Source: an uncultured Enorma sp. (GTDB lineage: Bacteria > Actinomycetota > Coriobacteriia > Coriobacteriales > Coriobacteriaceae). Taken from it: DNA of 17,180 nucleotides. Location: positions 1 through 17,180 of the forward strand of contig CAJLVH010000026.1 of NCBI GenBank assembly GCA_905210055.1. The letters run 5' to 3'. The notes beneath the pieces are model-generated. The model was given only the letters and a program-made list of their open reading frames with translations, searched no databases and was not told the origin of the DNA. The position numbers were made by a program, and so were the translations under genes. Positions 12,996-17,180 of the stretch are shown piece after piece (the first letter of the stretch is position 1; the number at the start of each line of letters is the position of its first letter).

Positions 12996-14276
12996 TTACT
13001 CCCAGCTCCATTGGCCGTTTACGAACACGGGAACCTCCGTGCCGTCGGCCTGGATGCCCGTGATGGTGAGGTCATCGGTGCCGATCATGAAGTCGACATG
13101 CGTCGCCGAGGTGTTCACCCCATGCTCGCGGAGCTCGTCGGCACTCATTTCATAGCCCCCGTCGTAGCACTCCGGGAAGCCAACTCCGAGCGCCAAATGG
13201 CAGCTCGCGTTCTCGTCGTAGAGCGTGTCGAAGAAGAGCGTCTCACTTTCGCGGATCGGCGTATTCTTGGAGATGAGCGCGACCTCGCCGAGCCTTCGTG
13301 CCCCCTCATCGGTCTCGAGGATGCTCTTGAGCGTCCCTTCGCCCACGCGCGCGCCGTATTCGACCACGCGTCCCGCTTCGAAGCGCAGCCAGAAATCCTC
13401 AACCTTGTTGCCGTGATGGATGAGCGGCAGCGCAGAGTGTACAGTGCCGTCGGCGCGCATGCGATCGGGCGAGGTGAAGACCTCCTCCGTGGGGATGTTC
13501 GGGAAGAACGGATGCCCCTCGGGCGTCTCGCATTTGCCACCCGCCCAGATATGGCGATCGGTGAGGCCGACGGTGAAATCCGTTCCGTTCGCAGAGCGGT
13601 ACTGCAGGGCGTCGAAATGGCGGTCGTTCAGGAAGCGCAGGTTCTTCTCGAACGTCGCGTCGTGCAGCTCCCAATCGCTCTCGGGGTCGTCGCCGTCGGC
13701 GCGCGCCACGGAAAGAATCGAGCACCATAGACGGTAAATGGCGACCTCATCGGGCACATCGGGGAACACATGGCGCGCCCATGCGGCAACCGGCGCACCC
13801 GCGATGCACCACGGGTTGACGTTGAAATCCAAGCCGCGGCGATACACCGTGCACTGGCTGTTCTTCGCCTTCGAAGCCGCCGCGGGCTTCTTGGGGTCGA
13901 TTCCCTTGAGCGCCTCCGGATCGGCTCCTTCCACAAAGATGAAGCACGCACCCGCCTCGGCGAGCGAATCGAGCTGCACGCGCTGCCATTCGGGCGTCTG
14001 CTCGAAGTATGCGAGCTCAACGTTCTCGTACGTGAGGCGCGTCACCGCATCGTCATTCCAGATCACCGTGACGTGCCCGGCGCCCGCCTCGTAGGCAGCG
14101 CTCACGAGCAGGCGCGCGAACGGGGCGCACTCGACAGGCGTCATGAGCACGACTTCCTGCCCGGGCATGACGTTCACGCCCTTGCGGACGACGAGCTTCG
14201 CATAGCGCTCGATCTTCGGCTCGATCGCAGCCATGCCGGCGCGCGCGTCCTCGACGGTCAAAGCAGCCCTGATCAT
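12996..14276 (-). CDS. M29-family aminopeptidase (AmpS/AmpT/PepS type)
   Basis: A 426-residue cytoplasmic metallo-aminopeptidase that trims N-terminal residues from peptides during protein turnover or peptide use. Conserved M29 stretches are FFPNIPTEEVFTSPD (257-271) with metal ligand Glu264 or Glu265, LGEVALI with Glu331, CHLALG with His360, and THVDFMIG with His393 and Asp395; a tyrosine from the YDGGY region (371-375) probably completes the site. The N-terminal part (about 20-115) has the usual ligand-free alpha/beta domain. Length is slightly above the usual 405-415. ATG 14276 has GGAAG 6 nt upstream. Palindromes flank it on both sides (12937-12994 downstream, 14303-14382 upstream), and neither is a normal terminator. 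No operon partner is evident. Substrate preference cannot be predicted. Confidence 0.95.
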   Translation of the reverse strand: MIRAALTVEDARAGMAAIEPKIERYAKLVVRKGVNVMPGQEVVLMTPVECAPFARLLVSAAYEAGAGHVTVIWNDDAVTRLTYENVELAYFEQTPEWQRVQLDSLAEAGACFIFVEGADPEALKGIDPKKPAAASKAKNSQCTVYRRGLDFNVNPWCIAGAPVAAWARHVFPDVPDEVAIYRLWCSILSVARADGDDPESDWELHDATFEKNLRFLNDRHFDALQYRSANGTDFTVGLTDRHIWAGGKCETPEGHPFFPNIPTEEVFTSPDRMRADGTVHSALPLIHHGNKVEDFWLRFEAGRVVEYGARVGEGTLKSILETDEGARRLGEVALISKNTPIRESETLFFDTLYDENASCHLALGVGFPECYDGGYEMSADELREHGVNTSATHVDFMIGTDDLTITGIQADGTEVPVFVNGQWSWE

Positions 14277-14302
14277 CTATCTTCCTTTGCTCGTATAAAC
14301 CG

Positions 14303-14382
14303 ATGGGTTGGTTGGGGGCGTGTTCTCCTCAACCCTTTCCGCCCTCAGGAAAGGGTTGGGGACACGTCCCCAACCAACCCAT
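14303..14382. repeat. 80-bp near-perfect inverted repeat, element E
   Basis: Outer 15-bp arms ATGGGTTGGTTGGGG/CCCCAACCAACCCAT pair perfectly, then CGTGT/ACACG, then a 10-bp apical stem AACCCTTTCC/GGAAAGGGTT around GCCCTCA. The right side also contains an 18-bp mini-palindrome, TTGGGGAC-AC-GTCCCCAA (14356-14373), with the same core as elements C and D. It fills the gap between the two-TM gene and the aminopeptidase gene. On the minus strand no T-tract follows. Confidence 0.88.
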
Positions 14383-14395
14383 TTCTACCTACTAT

Positions 14396-15073
14396 CTAGC
14401 GGCGCGAGCGGTGATTCTTCTTAGGACCACGCTTCACCACGGGCTCCTCGGAAGCGGTCGCGGCAGCGTCGGCCGTAGCCTCCTTCTTGGATGCCTTGCC
14501 CTTCTTCGCATCCAGGCGCTCGGACTCCTCTTCAAGAACCTCGAGCACCTTGCGATCCGTCATGCCGGCGACCTGCGCCTTGTAGAAGTTACGCAGCGGA
14601 CGGATCTTCACGAGGTCGTAGATGAAACCGCCGATCACGAACGCGTAGGCGATACCCAGCCCGACGAGCTGCGCCACGCCGAGCGCGTTCGCATCCATGA
14701 ACGAGTTGAAGAGGCCGGCCAGCATGAGCCACACCACGATGACGCCCACGATACCGACGCCTTCGAACGCCCAGAAGATGCGACGCTTGGAGCGGTACTC
14801 CTCGTCGCCCTTCATGAGGATGTTCGCAGCGGAGTACATGCGATCCTCTTTGGCGCGAAGTTCCTGCTTGCGCGCCTTCTTCTCGGCCTTCGAAAGACCC
14901 TCGAGCGACTCTCCCTGCTCGTACTCCTTGCGACGAGCCTTTGCGCTCGAAGACACCACGCGCACCGAAGACGCGGCGGCGCGGGCGGGCTTGGCGGATG
15001 CGGCGGACTTGCGTGCGGCACCCGCGTAATCACGCTCTTGGGTGCGCTTGTTGGTAGCGCTCCGTGTACTCAC
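14396..15073 (-). CDS. Uncharacterised two-TM membrane protein coupled to purC
   Basis: A 225-residue protein I cannot name. Residues 1-75 are strongly basic and Ala/Ser/Lys-rich, with a likely helical KAEKKARKQELRAKED segment (62-77). Two membrane helices follow (about 99-122 and 131-155) with a short loop, then a charged tail rich in Lys/Arg/Glu ending KKNHRSRR. Positive residues flank both helices, so both termini are probably cytoplasmic and could contact nucleic acid or ribosomes; that is speculation. The start is GTG 15073, immediately after the purC TAA with no gap. AAGGG 10 nt upstream lies inside purC, so translation is probably coupled. No other start is plausible before Met79. No functional link to purine synthesis is evident. 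Confidence 0.82.
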   Translation of the reverse strand: MSTRSATNKRTQERDYAGAARKSAASAKPARAAASSVRVVSSSAKARRKEYEQGESLEGLSKAEKKARKQELRAKEDRMYSAANILMKGDEEYRSKRRIFWAFEGVGIVGVIVVWLMLAGLFNSFMDANALGVAQLVGLGIAYAFVIGGFIYDLVKIRPLRNFYKAQVAGMTDRKVLEVLEEESERLDAKKGKASKKEATADAAATASEEPVVKRGPKKNHRSRR

Positions 15074-15961
15074 TTACTCGTTTCCCTTCATGCTTTCAAA
15101 TTCCGTACCGGTGATGATCTGGTACGCCTCGCGGTAGCGCGCGGACGTGCCCTCAACGACATCGGCAGGCAGATGCGGCGCGTTGCCCGTCATATCCCAG
15201 TTGGCGGTAAGCCAGTTGCGGACGAACTGCTTGTCGTAGCTGGGCTGAACCTTGCCCTCCTCATAGCTCGACGCCGGCCAGAAGCGGCTCGAGTCGGGCG
15301 TGAGGCACTCGTCGATGAGTGTCACCTTGCCGTCGATAATGCCGAACTCGAACTTCGTATCGGCGATGATGATGCCACGCGTAGCAGCGTACTCGGCGGC
15401 AGCGGTGTAGATCTTGAGCGAGTAGTCACGAATCTGCTCGGCCACGTCGGTACCGACGATCTCTACGCAGCGATCGAACGAGATGTTCTCGTCGTGGTCG
15501 CCGAGCGCAGCCTTTGTGGAGGGGGTGAAGAGGGGTTCGGGCAGCTTGGAAGCCTCGGTGAGCCCGGCAGGCAGGTGAATGCCGCACACGGTGCCGTCCG
15601 CGTCGTAGGTCTTCTTGCCGCTGCCGGTGAGGTACCCGCGCACGATGCACTCGACCGGGATGGTCTCGGCGCGGCGCACGAGCATGGCACGACCCGAGAG
15701 GTAGCTCTTATACTCGGCGAATTCCTCGGGGAAGTCGGCGACGTCGATGGAGACGAGGTGATTCGGCACGAGGTCGGCGAACTTATCGAACCAGAACGCC
15801 GAGATGCGGTTGAGTACCTCGCCCTTGAAGGGAATCTCGTCCGGCAGGATGTAATCGAAAGCCGAGATGCGATCGGTCGCTACCATGAGCAGGTTCTCGC
15901 CCGCCTGGTAGATATCGCGAACCTTGCCGTGGGAATCCGGACGGCGCTCCATGTTTGCCAC
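15074..15961 (-). CDS. purC: Phosphoribosylaminoimidazole-succinocarboxamide (SAICAR) synthase
   Basis: A 295-residue cytoplasmic enzyme of de novo purine synthesis that joins CAIR and aspartate using ATP to form SAICAR. Diagnostic motifs are GKVRDIY (12-18), VATDRISAFD (27-36), PVECIVRGYLTGSG (about 102-115) and IIADTKFEFG (about 197-206), the last two being the family signatures. The length matches the roughly 300-residue branch found in yeast and actinobacteria rather than the 237-residue E. coli form. The start is read as GTG 15961, with GAGGAG 10 nt upstream; ATG 15952, three codons later, is 19 nt from that site and less likely. No other pur gene is in the window. The membrane-protein gene follows with zero spacing, and an extended -10 lies about 58 nt upstream. 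Confidence 0.95.
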   Translation of the reverse strand: MANMERRPDSHGKVRDIYQAGENLLMVATDRISAFDYILPDEIPFKGEVLNRISAFWFDKFADLVPNHLVSIDVADFPEEFAEYKSYLSGRAMLVRRAETIPVECIVRGYLTGSGKKTYDADGTVCGIHLPAGLTEASKLPEPLFTPSTKAALGDHDENISFDRCVEIVGTDVAEQIRDYSLKIYTAAAEYAATRGIIIADTKFEFGIIDGKVTLIDECLTPDSSRFWPASSYEEGKVQPSYDKQFVRNWLTANWDMTGNAPHLPADVVEGTSARYREAYQIITGTEFESMKGNE

Positions 15962-16018
15962 GTGGAATCAACTCCTCTGATGTGCCGGGTCATACCTGGT
16001 ACAAACCAGCCAGGCTGG

Positions 16019-16027
16019 ATTGTATCA
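16019..16027 (-). promoter_or_regulatory. Extended -10 promoter of purC, with palindrome at the start site
   Basis: TGATACAAT on the minus strand is an extended -10 of the same type as the tRNA-Lys promoter; no good -35 is seen. Immediately downstream is CCAGCC-T-GGCTGG (16006-16018), a perfect palindrome that would cover the start site, overlapping an alternative hairpin CTGGT-TTGT-ACCAG (15996-16009). These could be an operator or leader structure, or the weak end of the kinase transcript. Confidence 0.5.
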
Positions 16028-16047
16028 TTCCGCTGAACCGCGTTATC

Positions 16048-17180
16048 CTAGCCCTCCATTGTAGAGGAAGCAGGCTCTGGCGTGTGCTCGCGCGGCAGAT
16101 GAATCGTAAACGTCGTACCTTTTTCAAGTTCGGATTCAACGGAGATGTAGCCGTGATGCCGCTCGACAATCTGCTGAGTCACCGAAAGCCCCACGCCAAG
16201 ACCACCGGCCTCGCGCGCGCGGCTCGCATCGGCACGCCAGAAGCGGCCGAAGATCCGCGACAGATCCTCCTTGGCGATGCCGATACCGGTGTCCGAAACG
16301 ATGATCTGCACGTTCTTTCGATCGGCCTTCACCGAGACGACGACCCACCCGCCCTCGGGCGTGTAGCGCATCGCGTTGCTCATGAGGTTCACGACCGCCT
16401 GCGTGATCATGTCGGCATCTACCTCGATGACCGCGGAGCGTCCCTGCGTGTCGTCCGAGAAGCGCAGGCGCAGGTCGCGGTTTATGAACAGCTGCTGCTG
16501 GCCGTCGACGATGCGCTGCACGAAGGGGACGAGATCCACGCGCTCGAACTTGAGCGGCGTGGTGCGGTTTTCCATGCGTGAAAGATCGAGCATCTGCTGG
16601 ACCAGGCGGGAGAGGCGGCGCGTCTCTGAAGCGACCGTCTCCAGATGCTCGTCGTCGCAAGGGAGAACGCCGTCCTGCATGGCTTCGACGGTCGCGAGCA
16701 TCGCCATGAGCGGTGTGCGAAGCTCGTGCGCGACGTCGGAAGTGATGCGGCGCTCGTGCTTCAGATCCTTCTCGAGCGAGGTCGCCATCTCGTCGAATGT
16801 CTCGCCCAACCGGTCTATCTCGTCGTCTCCGCGCAAGCCCGTGCGCGCAGAGAGATCGCCGTCGCGGATCTGCTTGGCAGTGCCGGTGATGCGGCGCAAG
16901 GGGTTCGTGAGCATGCGCGAGACGAAGATGCCGATGATGACCGCGATGATCACCGCCGCGATCGAGGCGATGAACATGGCGTTGAAGGTGCGGTCGCGAA
17001 ACGCGGTATCGGCTTTGCCAAGCAGCGCGTCTGATCCGAACACCCACAGGCGCACCTGGCCCACGACTGTGCCATTCCCCAGCGTGATGTCGCGCGTCAC
17101 GGAAGCCGAGGCGTCCGTGGGCGCGCTCGAGGTGAGGCCGTGCGTCTCGCGCGGGGCGCTACCCGCAGGTCCCACCACCG
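16048..17180 (-). CDS. HAMP-domain sensor histidine kinase (N-terminus beyond window)
   Basis: The C-terminal 376 or so residues of a membrane two-component kinase; the frame is still open at the window edge, so the true start lies outside. Visible in order: part of an extracytoplasmic sensor region; a membrane helix (about 66-88); a HAMP linker (about 88-142); the HisKA domain with phospho-accepting His151 in SDVAHELRTP; and an HATPase_c domain with N-box NLMSNAMRYTPEGG (264-277), G1 DTGIG (296-300), F-box RIFGRFWR (308-315) and G2 GGLGVGLS (325-332). All catalytic motifs are present. The C-terminus is short, ending MEG, with no receiver domain. Its response regulator is expected just upstream, outside the window. 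The signal cannot be inferred. The transcript ends before purC without a clear terminator. Confidence 0.95.
   Translation of the reverse strand, partial: VVGPAGSAPRETHGLTSSAPTDASASVTRDITLGNGTVVGQVRLWVFGSDALLGKADTAFRDRTFNAMFIASIAAVIIAVIIGIFVSRMLTNPLRRITGTAKQIRDGDLSARTGLRGDDEIDRLGETFDEMATSLEKDLKHERRITSDVAHELRTPLMAMLATVEAMQDGVLPCDDEHLETVASETRRLSRLVQQMLDLSRMENRTTPLKFERVDLVPFVQRIVDGQQQLFINRDLRLRFSDDTQGRSAVIEVDADMITQAVVNLMSNAMRYTPEGGWVVVSVKADRKNVQIIVSDTGIGIAKEDLSRIFGRFWRADASRAREAGGLGVGLSVTQQIVERHHGYISVESELEKGTTFTIHLPREHTPEPASSTMEG

Overview
The window is high-GC bacterial DNA with almost every gene on the minus strand. Gene content (an M29 aminopeptidase, a tilS-hpt-ftsH cluster, a second EF-G-like GTPase, a Tat-type lipoprotein solute receptor, extended -10 promoters) and overall codon style suggest a Gram-positive actinobacterial lineage, most likely Coriobacteriia (Collinsella/Olsenella-like). 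That taxonomic guess is inference; there is no rRNA or marker comparison behind it. No prophage, integrase, transposase gene, CRISPR array or toxin-antitoxin pair is visible. This is mostly core chromosome.

Layout, left to right. 1-1270 (minus): an amino-acid ABC receptor gene followed by the first 101 codons of a membrane protein, probably its permease. 1600-3666 (minus): a divergent EF-G-like translational GTPase with its own terminator. 3816-3957: an inverted pair of 37-bp repeats around the ftsH terminator. 3966-8346 (minus): the conserved Gram-positive cluster tilS-hpt-ftsH (tRNA-Ile lysidine synthetase, hypoxanthine phosphoribosyltransferase, membrane AAA protease). 8444-9262 (plus): a WalJ/YycJ-type metallo-beta-lactamase-fold hydrolase, divergent from tilS and convergent with hsp20 (9368-9796, minus). 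9797-10213: a 417-bp regulatory gap with an operator-like palindrome. 10214-10660 (plus): a small predicted tail-anchored protein of unknown role. 10841-12535 (minus): a phosphohexomutase. 12805-12880: tRNA-Lys(UUU) with promoter and terminator. 12996-14276 (minus): M29 aminopeptidase. 14396-15961 (minus): purC translationally coupled to a two-TM membrane protein. 16048-17180 (minus): the C-terminal part of a sensor histidine kinase that runs off the window.

The most unusual signal is not a gene. Several intergenic gaps contain long palindromic elements built on a shared TTGGGGAC/GTCCCCAA core. They lie at 12685-12754 and 12937-12994, which have identical 14-nt outer arms and seven paired, compensating substitutions inside; at 14303-14382; and as a one-arm fragment near 1508. 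An inverted GGGACA-type pair lies at 3816-3852 and 3921-3957. They lack T-tracts, so they are not ordinary terminators. They look like a REP/REPIN-type family whose helper, if any, lies outside the window. Other points worth checking are a Gly-to-Cys change in the DxxG motif of the EF-G-like GTPase, a HAIR-like CTAAGT-N7-ACTTAG palindrome and a hairpinned ribosome binding site upstream of hsp20, and the uncharacterised tail-anchored protein.
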